Source of the DNA: Chloroflexota bacterium
GTDB taxonomy: Bacteria; Chloroflexota; Anaerolineae; 4572-78; J111
Length of the DNA: 64,000 nt
Reading direction: 5' to 3'
Assembly (NCBI GenBank): GCA_016860845.1
Contig: BOKF01000002.1
Span: 124,001 to 188,000, forward strand
This document shows, piece after piece, positions 1 through 7,469 of the stretch. A program made the translations under genes and the position numbers. Every line of letters starts with the position of its first letter. Position 1 is the first letter of the stretch. The notes beneath the pieces are model-generated. The model made no database searches. It had not been told where the DNA came from and was given only the letters and a program-made list of their open reading frames with translations.

Positions 1-399
1 GGGCAGAACGTGGTCCAAATTGGGACGATTAGCGGGGGGCAGGTCTCGCTGGGCGTGGGCAGCCGGCCGCCCAGCGAGCCAACACGTCCGCAGATAGAGA
101 ACTACCAGGCCGTGATACACGAACAACTTCAACAATTGAAAACAAAAGTGGCTGCCGAAGCGCCCGCCGACAAGAAAAGCGCCGCCCTGGAACGTCTGGA
201 CGAATTGAGCGAAGCCCTGACCGCCACCCCGCCCGACCTGGACACCCTGGCCTATGTCAAAAGCTGGTTCGGCAAGAATATCCCTGCTCTGACCGAGGCC
301 GTGACCGCGATAATGATTCATCCCTCGGTAGGGCAATTGATGGCTGCGGCCGGGGAGCCGGTGGCGGGAGAGTACCTGCGGCGGTTTGGGCAGGGGTAA
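1..399 (+). CDS. N-terminally truncated small protein of unknown function
   Basis: The frame is already open at the window edge (Gly-Gln-Asn precede the first GTG at 10), so the true start may lie upstream. About 130 residues are visible. They begin with a Gly-rich stretch (QIGTISGGQVSLGVG), then a short Pro-rich linker, then a helical Lys/Glu/Ala-rich region. The C-terminal part around YVKSWFGKNIPALTEAV and HPSVGQLMAAAGEPVAG resembles a module I recall from the ends of Chloroflexota and cyanobacterial proteins built from effector-associated parts. That is recollection, not a search result. I see no catalytic motif, signal peptide or membrane segment. The remaining 116 bases before the next gene hold nothing I recognise. 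Confidence 0.6.
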   Translation, partial: GQNVVQIGTISGGQVSLGVGSRPPSEPTRPQIENYQAVIHEQLQQLKTKVAAEAPADKKSAALERLDELSEALTATPPDLDTLAYVKSWFGKNIPALTEAVTAIMIHPSVGQLMAAAGEPVAGEYLRRFGQG

Positions 400-515
400 G
401 CTGACTAGAGCCGCCGGGCGCCAGAAGCTGAAATTATGGACACTTTAGCCAGCTTGCCAGCAATCGGACAGCAGCATGGTCAGCTCCAAAAGGCCCAAAG
501 AAGACATGCTACGGT

Positions 516-2534
516 TTACTCAAGCTGCGGTTCCTGCACCAGTTCGGGTGACAGCAGCCAGCGAACTTCCCCAATCTGTGCCGCCTCGCCAATCAGTCCG
601 ACTATATCATCGGCATGCAGGACCGTAGCCGACTTGGGGTTAGCAATCACCTGCTGGTTGCGTAAAATAGCAATCACCGACGCACCAGTCAGGGCGCGGA
701 TGTCAGCCTCGGCCAAAGTTTTGCCAACCAAAGAGCTGGCGTTGTTGAGTGATACCCAGGCCAGCTCCATTCCCCGCACCGTGTGCAGCAACTGGTCGAG
801 CAGGCGATGTTCCTCATGGGTCGAAACGGCTAAATCGTACTGGTCGCGGCGGACCGCGTCGGCGTATTGCTGCACTTCCAGCAGCGGGTACCCCAGCGCC
901 AGCAGGGTGTGGCGCAGCACCTCCAATCCACCCTCCAATTCCGGGTGGATGACATCCCGCGCCCCGAGTTGAGCAAGACGGGTCACTCCTGAGGTAGTGG
1001 CAGCGCGGGCGATGACGGGCAACTGTGGGGCTATCTCGTGGGCCGAAGCTACGATGATTTCGGCGGCTGCTTCATTTGGCACTGTTACCACCAGCGCCCG
1101 CGCCCGCTCCAGGCCGGCGTGGGTCAGCACTTCAGAGTTGGCGGCATCTCCAAACAGGGTCGGAATCCCCTGCTGCTCAAACTCGGCCAAACGCCCGGCA
1201 TCCAATTCGACGATCAGGCGCGGCACGCCCAGATGCCCCAGCACGGTGACAATGTGCTCACCGACCCGGCCATAGCCAACGACCACGACGTGATCGGCCA
1301 GCTTCTCTGCAGGCGGCTGGGGTGTGGGGCCGTGCCGGTCGAGCAGTCGCCACAAAGCCGGAAACCGCTGCAGGAACGCTTCGACGGGGGAGATTGCCCG
1401 AAACATCAACGGGTTGACCATAATGGATAAAAGAGCGCCGGCCAGGATGAGTGAATATTGCTCCTGCGTCAATATCTCAAGCGAAACACCTGCCTGGCCG
1501 ACGATGAACGAAAATTCGCCGATTTGACTGAGGCCGGCGGCCACCACCAGGGCTGTTCGGGCCGGGCGGGGGAACAGGACGCCGAGGGCCACCGTAAGGA
1601 CAAACTTACCGAGGACGATAAGCGCCGTTAGCGCCAGCACCTGCCCGGCGTTGGCAATCAAATAATTGAGATTGACCAACATGCCAACTGAGACAAAAAA
1701 AAGGACGGCAAAGGTCTCGCGGAAAGGCAATATCTCCGCGCCAACCTGGTGGCTGACCGACGATTCGCTCAGGACCATCCCGGCCAAAAACGCTCCCAAC
1801 GCCAGCGACACGCCGAAGAGTTCAGCCGAGCCGACCGCTGTACCCAGGGCAATGGTCACGACGGTCAGAATGAACAGCTCCCGCGAACGGGTGCGGGCAA
1901 TCCGGGTGAGCAGCCACGGAGCCAAACGTGAACCGGCGAACAACATTAACCCGACAAAGACTGCCGCACTGAGAACAGCGCTGCCGGCCGTTACCCAGAC
2001 ATTACCCCCCCCGGCCGCAAAAAAAGCCGGCATCAATACCAGAATGACAACAGTAGCCAGATCTTCAAACACCAGCCAGCCAACGGCGACCTGCCCATGC
2101 GTGGTGTTAAACAAGCCATTATCCATCAGCCCACGCAACAAAACAACCGTACTGGCAATTGAGATAGCCAACCCCAGGACCAATCCGGCAGGAATTGACC
2201 AGCCCCACAGTTGGGTTAGACCAAACCCCAACGCAGTCGAAATGAGCGTCTGCATGATTGCCCCGGGAATGGCGGCATCACGGACCCTCCATAGATCGTG
2301 GAACGAGAAATGCAGGCCGACGCCAAACATCAAAAAAATCACGCCCAGTTCGGCCAGTTGGCTGATAGTTTCGGTATCGCCGACAAAGCCCGGTGTGAAA
2401 GGTCCAATAGCGACCCCCGCCAGCAGGTAGCCAACAATTGTCGGCAGCCCAACCCGGCGGGCCAGCAACCCGCCGATAAATGCTGCCACGAGTGCCGCGG
2501 CGATATTAATCAGTAACGGAAGCTCTTGATGCAT
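516..2534 (-). CDS. Kef-type K+/H+ antiporter (CPA2) with TrkA-N and TrkA-C domains
   Basis: This 672-residue protein is a monovalent cation:proton antiporter of the CPA2 family. Residues about 1-385 form a hydrophobic Na/H-exchanger domain of roughly twelve helices, with GVIFLMFGVGLHFS and the acidic stretch VFEDLATV typical of the family. Residues about 412-530 are a TrkA-N (RCK) Rossmann domain with the nucleotide-binding motif GYGRVG and an acidic residue (VELD) after the second strand. Residues about 585-660 form a TrkA-C domain. This is the usual order and length for YbaL/KefB-like proteins, where the RCK part gates transport in response to nucleotide or ligand. It is the last gene of a minus-strand series after DUF3124 and UPF0182. 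The substrate ion cannot be read from the sequence. Confidence 0.93.
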   Translation of the reverse strand: MHQELPLLINIAAALVAAFIGGLLARRVGLPTIVGYLLAGVAIGPFTPGFVGDTETISQLAELGVIFLMFGVGLHFSFHDLWRVRDAAIPGAIMQTLISTALGFGLTQLWGWSIPAGLVLGLAISIASTVVLLRGLMDNGLFNTTHGQVAVGWLVFEDLATVVILVLMPAFFAAGGGNVWVTAGSAVLSAAVFVGLMLFAGSRLAPWLLTRIARTRSRELFILTVVTIALGTAVGSAELFGVSLALGAFLAGMVLSESSVSHQVGAEILPFRETFAVLFFVSVGMLVNLNYLIANAGQVLALTALIVLGKFVLTVALGVLFPRPARTALVVAAGLSQIGEFSFIVGQAGVSLEILTQEQYSLILAGALLSIMVNPLMFRAISPVEAFLQRFPALWRLLDRHGPTPQPPAEKLADHVVVVGYGRVGEHIVTVLGHLGVPRLIVELDAGRLAEFEQQGIPTLFGDAANSEVLTHAGLERARALVVTVPNEAAAEIIVASAHEIAPQLPVIARAATTSGVTRLAQLGARDVIHPELEGGLEVLRHTLLALGYPLLEVQQYADAVRRDQYDLAVSTHEEHRLLDQLLHTVRGMELAWVSLNNASSLVGKTLAEADIRALTGASVIAILRNQQVIANPKSATVLHADDIVGLIGEAAQIGEVRWLLSPELVQEPQLE

Positions 2535-2617
2535 TGCTTACCTTTTCGCTCATCGTATTGGAAGGATTAACCCAGGCTGCATGATCTGACGGATGCATGA
2601 TTGACAAAAGATAAACC

Positions 2618-3160
2618 TTATTGAACCGCACTTGTTTCGGTTTGAGAAATGACCCTGCCTGGGCTGACAAATGAAAAACTCAGCGAACTAATCGTGCCGA
2701 TCATCACTGCCTCAACTACCGGCTCATAGACCGGCTGCTCGGCGACCCACTCCACAATAAAGTTCGCCCCCAGACCGCCGCTCGTGTCCAGTTCTTCTAC
2801 AAAAAAGTTTGTGGCGACCAGGGGGCCAAGTTGTTCTGGCTGTGACAGAAATTCCCTGACCAATTGCCCCTGGGTATCGTAGTAACGTACGGAAGTCAAT
2901 ACAATCGAATGATTTAAATCGGTATTGTGCACACTTAGCGTGACGGCCAAATTTATGGTCCTATTGGAGGCGTAATATATCTCTGAGTAGGCCGGCACAT
3001 AAATAGTCTGGCCAACGGCAATATCCAAATCCTCAACTTGAATGGTTTCAATTCTATCCGGCGGAAGCGGTGTTTTTTCAGCCGTGAGGGAAGTGCAGCC
3101 CAAGAGCAGGGTGAGGGTCAGGATCACGGGCAACCAGCCGAAATGACATAGTTTTAACAC
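2618..3160 (-). CDS. DUF3124 family lipoprotein
   Basis: I place the start at the GTG at 3160, because AAGGAG lies six bases upstream; an ATG start would add 17 polar residues ahead of the signal peptide. The 180-residue product begins with a signal peptide ending in a lipobox (LLLGC), so it is probably anchored to the membrane surface. The body (GQTIYVPAYSEIYYASN, then SVHNTDLNHSIVLTSVRYYD) matches DUF3124, a beta-rich domain of unknown function. The gene begins 55 bases after the UPF0182 stop and is probably co-transcribed with it. The family assignment is confident; the role is not known. Confidence 0.85.
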   Translation of the reverse strand: MLKLCHFGWLPVILTLTLLLGCTSLTAEKTPLPPDRIETIQVEDLDIAVGQTIYVPAYSEIYYASNRTINLAVTLSVHNTDLNHSIVLTSVRYYDTQGQLVREFLSQPEQLGPLVATNFFVEELDTSGGLGANFIVEWVAEQPVYEPVVEAVMIGTISSLSFSFVSPGRVISQTETSAVQ

Positions 3161-3215
3161 ACTATTCTCCTTATTAAACTGGTGAATTATGAAATGAAAT
3201 CCGCCGGGCAAGCCT

Positions 3216-5945
3216 TCATTCCTGGCTGGTTAATCTAACCAGGTCATCTAAGGCTGCCTTCATCTTTTCCAGTTCTTCGCCGTAGGTCGCCCAATCCCCA
3301 TTTTGGAGGGCTTTTTGAGCGGCTTCATAATGAGTGGAAGCAGTAACGGCCAATTGATTGACATCCTGGCTTGAGGACGCGGCGGGGGGTGTTGGCTCGG
3401 CGGCGGGTTCAGTTTCGGCGGTTGGGGGTGGCTCAGTTGAGGTGAGAGCCGGGCCAGTCTCACCAAAGAGTGCTTGCAAGCCGGCGGCCAGGGTTTCCCG
3501 CATGATTACTTCATCGCCGGAAACCACGATGACCCGTTTGAGTTCAGGAATCTGGCCATTGAGCGCCTGGAGGTAGAGCGGCTCGACGTAGAGCAGCGAG
3601 TTGTCAATCGGCAAAACCAGCAAATTGCCCCGAATGACCTGGGAGCCGCTCTGATTCCAGAGGGTGATCTGGGCAGAAATCTCAGGGTCCTGGTCAATCC
3701 GGCCCTCGATTTGAAGCGGCCCATAAACCAACTCTTGCTTGGGGAAGCGATAGGCTACCAGTTGGCCGTAATTTTCGCCATCACAGCGCGCGGCCAGCCA
3801 GGCAATCAAATTATCTTTATTGTTGGGCGTAAAGGGCTGGGTCAGCACATATTCATTTTGGGTTTCGCCGGGCAGGCGGAGAACCACGTAGTAGGGTTCG
3901 ACCGGCTGGGTATTGCCGGCAAACGTCTCCATTGGCGTCTGCCACAGGTCTTCTTTGTTATAAAAAACGTTGACATCCCGCATGTGGTAAGTCTGGTACA
4001 ACCTGGCCTGAATAGTAAAGAGATCCTCGGGATAGCGCAGGTGAGCGCGCAGCCAATCGGGCATGGCGCTGATGGGCGTAAAGAGGCTGGGAAAAATCGC
4101 CGTGTAAGATTTTACCAGGGGATCGTCAGGATCAACCACGTAGAAGGTCGGCGCCCCATCGTAGGCATCCAGCGCCACTTTGACCGAATTGCGAATATAA
4201 TTCAGGTCGCCCATTGGTTCGGAATAAGGGAAGCGATCAGAGGTGGTATAGGCGTCGAGCAGCCAATAGAGACGGCCGTCCGGGCCAATGACGAGGTAAG
4301 GATCACGGTCGTAACGAAGGAAGGGGGCAATCTGGCGCGCCCGGTCGGTGATGTTGCGGTGGAGCATGACCCGGCTGTTAAGCGTGAAATCCTGGCTGAG
4401 GAGCATATTGACATCGGCCAGGCGCAGCGCAAATGCCAGACGTTTGAGGTAGCTGTCCAGAACAACCCCCCCGCTCCCCTCATAGTTAGTGTAGACATTT
4501 TGCTCACCGCTGGGGTAGTTAAACTCACGCTCCTTGGTTTGCACAAAAACGTAATCTTCTGTCCCCTCGCCGTGGTAAATTTCGGGGCGTTCGATTTGCA
4601 GCCCCACGCTCGACTCCGGCGGCAGATCTTTGACCCACAACTGTGGGAGGCCGTCGCCGGTCACTTCGTTAACCGGATTGACCACCACCCCATAGCCATG
4701 CGTAAATTGTAACCGCTGCGTCACCCAGGTCGGCTCCTGCAGTTGGTCTATATCCAGCTCGCGGGCGGCCAGCGCCACCTGGCGAACTTCGCCGTCAATG
4801 GTATAGCGGTCCAGGTCAATGTCCAGGAAGCGATAATAGAGCCGGATGGCCTGGATTTGCTGGTAGGTTTGCTGCAACGGGCGGTAATCCCACAGCCGGA
4901 TATTTTTCAAGGTCGCTTCATTGGCCGTCAGCGCCTCGCGGGTGATCGGCTCAACCTGGGTGAAATCTCGCTCTTGAATTTTATCCAGGCCATAGGCCAG
5001 GTTGGTAAAGCGAATATTATTCTCGATGTAAGGCGCTTCGCGGGCTAGTTCGTTGGGTTCAACCACATAACGCTGGACCAACCCCGGTATAAAACCCCCG
5101 CCGACAATACCGGCGACAATCCAAATGAAGATGGCCAACAAACTGAGAGCCGGACGGCGCAAAAATATATTGACCAGCAGCAAAACTGCCGCGATGACGG
5201 CCACCGCTACCATGACCCACAGCGCCGGCATCGAAACATTGATGTCGGTGTAGCTGGCCCCAAACGCCACCCCACGGGTCGAGTACATCAGATCGAACAG
5301 CTCAAGCCAATGGCCTGCGGCAAAGGTCAAAAAGATAAAGACCCCGATAACGGAGAGGTGTAACTGGACGTGCGGCAAAACGACAACCCGCCCTTCGGCG
5401 AGGTTATTCTGCTGGGCCATGGCATAGATAGCCGCCGCCCCAAACAACGATAAAAACAGGGCTATGATGAACCAGCGCTGGGCAAAGTGATAGACCGGCA
5501 AACTAAACATATAAAAGCCGACATCCCTATTAAAAATCGGGTCGGCCAGGTTGAAGTCTTGCCGGTTGACAAACCGCAACAGCAAAAGCCAGTCGCTCGC
5601 CGCTGCTACGGCCACCAACCAGCCTAATACCAGGCCGGCCAGCCAGATGACCCAGACAATGAACCGTTGGGCCACCAGCGTTTCGTCGCTAAAAAAGAGG
5701 ACGTTCCGAATGGATTGCCAACGGGCAATAAAGATATTAATCCAGAATAGAATGACGACCGGCAGGGCCACGATCAAACCCGCCCAAACCCGCGCCCACA
5801 GACCGGTCAGCAACACGGACTCCAGTTTGAGCTGTTGAAACCAGAGATAGTCTGTATAAAAACCCACCCCAAATTGGACGATGAGATAAACGATAAAACC
5901 AATAATAATAAGAGTCCATAAACGCAGGCGATTACCCAGGCTCAT
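3216..5945 (-). CDS. UPF0182 family large membrane protein
   Basis: The 909-residue protein has about seven transmembrane helices in the first 300 residues, followed by a large extracytoplasmic region of nearly 600 residues. This is the architecture of UPF0182 (COG1615). Typical family segments are visible: AGHWLELFDLMYSTRGVAFG and GASYTDINVSMPALW in the membrane part, and FTHGYGVVVNPVNEVT and QVIRGNLLVLPIDNSLLYVE in the external part. The C-terminal 80 residues are a Pro/Thr/Glu/Ala linker and a short helix. No biochemical function is established for the family. It sits between an effector-associated-domain gene 28 bases upstream and a DUF3124 lipoprotein downstream, so the three may form one transcript. 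Confidence 0.93.
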   Translation of the reverse strand: MSLGNRLRLWTLIIIGFIVYLIVQFGVGFYTDYLWFQQLKLESVLLTGLWARVWAGLIVALPVVILFWINIFIARWQSIRNVLFFSDETLVAQRFIVWVIWLAGLVLGWLVAVAAASDWLLLLRFVNRQDFNLADPIFNRDVGFYMFSLPVYHFAQRWFIIALFLSLFGAAAIYAMAQQNNLAEGRVVVLPHVQLHLSVIGVFIFLTFAAGHWLELFDLMYSTRGVAFGASYTDINVSMPALWVMVAVAVIAAVLLLVNIFLRRPALSLLAIFIWIVAGIVGGGFIPGLVQRYVVEPNELAREAPYIENNIRFTNLAYGLDKIQERDFTQVEPITREALTANEATLKNIRLWDYRPLQQTYQQIQAIRLYYRFLDIDLDRYTIDGEVRQVALAARELDIDQLQEPTWVTQRLQFTHGYGVVVNPVNEVTGDGLPQLWVKDLPPESSVGLQIERPEIYHGEGTEDYVFVQTKEREFNYPSGEQNVYTNYEGSGGVVLDSYLKRLAFALRLADVNMLLSQDFTLNSRVMLHRNITDRARQIAPFLRYDRDPYLVIGPDGRLYWLLDAYTTSDRFPYSEPMGDLNYIRNSVKVALDAYDGAPTFYVVDPDDPLVKSYTAIFPSLFTPISAMPDWLRAHLRYPEDLFTIQARLYQTYHMRDVNVFYNKEDLWQTPMETFAGNTQPVEPYYVVLRLPGETQNEYVLTQPFTPNNKDNLIAWLAARCDGENYGQLVAYRFPKQELVYGPLQIEGRIDQDPEISAQITLWNQSGSQVIRGNLLVLPIDNSLLYVEPLYLQALNGQIPELKRVIVVSGDEVIMRETLAAGLQALFGETGPALTSTEPPPTAETEPAAEPTPPAASSSQDVNQLAVTASTHYEAAQKALQNGDWATYGEELEKMKAALDDLVRLTSQE

Positions 5946-5973
5946 AAAAAAGGCAACTCCAAAAGTATTAAAC

Positions 5974-6453
5974 TCACGTATTCAGCTTTTGCCGTAATTC
6001 GGCAATCTCTTTTTCCAGATCTTCAATTTCCAGGACAATGTGCGGCGGAGCGGAAATCCCAAACTTGGCCGCTTGCAGTTGCAGAGTCTGCAAATAACGA
6101 GTCTTTTCACTAATCAATTTGCGGAGAAAATCTATTTGATCAGGTATTATTGAACCGGAAGAGGGGGAAGACTCAGGCTTTTTCCCACCAACAACTAAGC
6201 TATCAGCAACCAAGGTATATTGTTCGGGAGCTTCTTCTTCGACAATTGTCAGTAATTGTCCCATCAGGACCTTTCGTTCGCAGTATTCAATCAGGCGTTG
6301 GATCATCTGATCCTTACTCATACCGGCAGTGAATTGCTCATATACCGGCCGAAATTCGGGAGTTTCATAACAAAGGTGGCTCAACTCCTGATCAGTAAAA
6401 GCAGTTGTTAACAGTTTGCGGATATTTCTGAGATTGTACGCCGGCTGGCTCAT
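5974..6453 (-). CDS. Effector-associated-domain-like protein with C-terminal coiled coil
   Basis: The 159-residue protein starts with an all-helical region (residues about 5-85) of the pattern LRxLLTxxFxxxELxxLCYE ... LIEYCERKxxMxxLL. I recognise this as one of the death-like effector-associated domains (EADs) described in bacterial conflict and signalling proteins; I cannot assign the EAD number. A Ser/Pro linker follows, then a coiled coil (residues about 105-159, LRKLISEKTRYLQTLQLQAA and IEDLEKEIAELRQKL), a tail commonly attached to such adaptors. The start is supported by GGAGG five bases upstream. There is no enzymatic effector domain, so it looks like an orphan adaptor. It is first in a minus-strand series with UPF0182 and DUF3124 genes. 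Confidence 0.75.
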   Translation of the reverse strand: MSQPAYNLRNIRKLLTTAFTDQELSHLCYETPEFRPVYEQFTAGMSKDQMIQRLIEYCERKVLMGQLLTIVEEEAPEQYTLVADSLVVGGKKPESSPSSGSIIPDQIDFLRKLISEKTRYLQTLQLQAAKFGISAPPHIVLEIEDLEKEIAELRQKLNT

Positions 6454-6483
6454 CGAGACCTCCGTTGGTGATAGCTGGATGAT

Positions 6484-6499
6484 ATACTAAAGTATACCA
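6484..6499. promoter_or_regulatory. Small palindrome and -10-like box upstream of the EAD gene
   Basis: TATACTAAAGTATA forms a near-perfect palindrome about 30 bases upstream of the EAD gene start. On the minus strand it also contains a good -10 hexamer (TATACT). I see no convincing -35 box at the right distance. It may be an operator, a promoter element or both. Confidence 0.35.
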
Positions 6500-6553
6500 T
6501 TTCTCGATTAATCTGACCATTTCTTTTTGGTTCGCAGTTTTCCCGTTTAACCA

Positions 6554-6582
6554 AAAAGCCTCGCTCTTGGAGCGAGGCTTTT
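6554..6582 (-). terminator. Bidirectional intrinsic terminator
   Basis: A 13-bp stem (AAAAGCCTCGCTC paired with its complement, loop TTG) is followed by T-rich sequence on both strands. It lies downstream of the minus-strand LysM gene, which it most likely terminates. Confidence 0.85.
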
Positions 6583-6637
6583 CTTCGAACGCCTGTTACT
6601 TATCACTTGGCGTTACGGCTGGCACGAATACCTGATC

Positions 6638-7210
6638 TTAGTAATCGCCATAGCCCCCGTCATGGCCATACCCGCCGTCATAACCATGACCGTAACCGCC
6701 ATCATAGCCACCATAACCACAGCCGCGGCCGTAGCCGCCATAGCCACAATTATCATAGCCGCCATCATAGCCGCAATTGCCGTAACCGCCACAATTGCCG
6801 TAGCCGCCATCATAGGGCCGGCGATAGTGGGCGTACCACGGGTAAGGATGCCCATCCGTCGGCGGAATACGTAACCACTGCCCGGCATAAATCCAGTTGG
6901 GGTTGTGGAGGCCGTTTACCCAGGCAATATAGCGCGGGTGAACATTAAAACGCCGGCCAATGCTGTACAAGGTATCGCCGTAGCGCACTCGGTAGCATTG
7001 GCCCTGCTGGCACCGATCCCAGCCGCCGTATCCACCGTATCCGCCGCCCCAGCCGCCGTCTCCATATCCACCACCCCAGCCGCCATCGCCGTATCCGCCA
7101 CCATATCCCCCGGCTTCACCGGCATATCCCTCATCTTGAGCAAAAGCGGCCGGTGCAAAGACCATGAGCAGCAACACCACTGTGGTAATAATAATGAGAT
7201 ACTTTTTCAT
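6638..7210 (-). CDS. Secreted Gly/Tyr-rich protein with a central LysM domain
   Basis: The 190-residue protein has a clear signal peptide (cleavage near AAFAQ) and a composition unlike its neighbours. A GYGG/GWGG repeat region covers residues 28-65, and a LysM domain (YRVRYGDTLYSIGRRF ... WIYAGQWLRIPP) about 70-117. A second Gly/Tyr-rich tail to residue 190 carries seven regularly spaced Cys (NCGGYGNCGYDGGY and similar) and His near the end. LysM domains bind peptidoglycan or chitin-like glycans. The flanking repeats resemble flexible adhesive or matrix sequences, and the Cys and His could bind metal or cross-link. It is a single-gene unit closed by the terminator at 6554-6582. The function is inferred only from domain and composition. 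Confidence 0.85.
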   Translation of the reverse strand: MKKYLIIITTVVLLLMVFAPAAFAQDEGYAGEAGGYGGGYGDGGWGGGYGDGGWGGGYGGYGGWDRCQQGQCYRVRYGDTLYSIGRRFNVHPRYIAWVNGLHNPNWIYAGQWLRIPPTDGHPYPWYAHYRRPYDGGYGNCGGYGNCGYDGGYDNCGYGGYGRGCGYGGYDGGYGHGYDGGYGHDGGYGDY

Positions 7211-7433
7211 TTTTTTCTCCTATAGTTAATGATTTGTTTTCCGCATTCCCATTAAATTACTAAACAGTTCCAGAGTTCTTACATAAAGATCCTCCTCCCG
7301 CCGCTTACAAGCTCAACATATAACCTCTCATTTAATATGTCAAGCTTTTATGTCAAAATCATTATATCAACTCTTGAAAATTATTGCAAGGTGAATTAGA
7401 CATAATAATTAAAAATCACTTGTCATAATCCGG

Positions 7434-7457
7434 GCAACTTGACAAGTTGCTTTTTTT
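7434..7457 (+). terminator. Intrinsic-terminator-like hairpin in the leader of the GT39-like gene
   Basis: GCAACTT and AAGTTGC form a stem around GAC, followed by seven T residues on the plus strand. No plus-strand gene lies upstream (the neighbouring gene is on the minus strand), so the hairpin sits in the presumed 5' leader of the gene starting near 7470. It could be an attenuator. The rest of the 7211-7469 gap is AT-rich, with several TTGACA/TATAAT-like strings on the minus strand but no unambiguous promoter. Confidence 0.55.
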
Positions 7458-7469
7458 ATGCTTTGATAA

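Noticed and set aside
3474..4712. A long open frame (over 400 codons) on the plus strand.
   Set aside because: It is antisense to the UPF0182 gene, encodes no recognisable domain and has no start signals; it reflects codon bias of the true gene.
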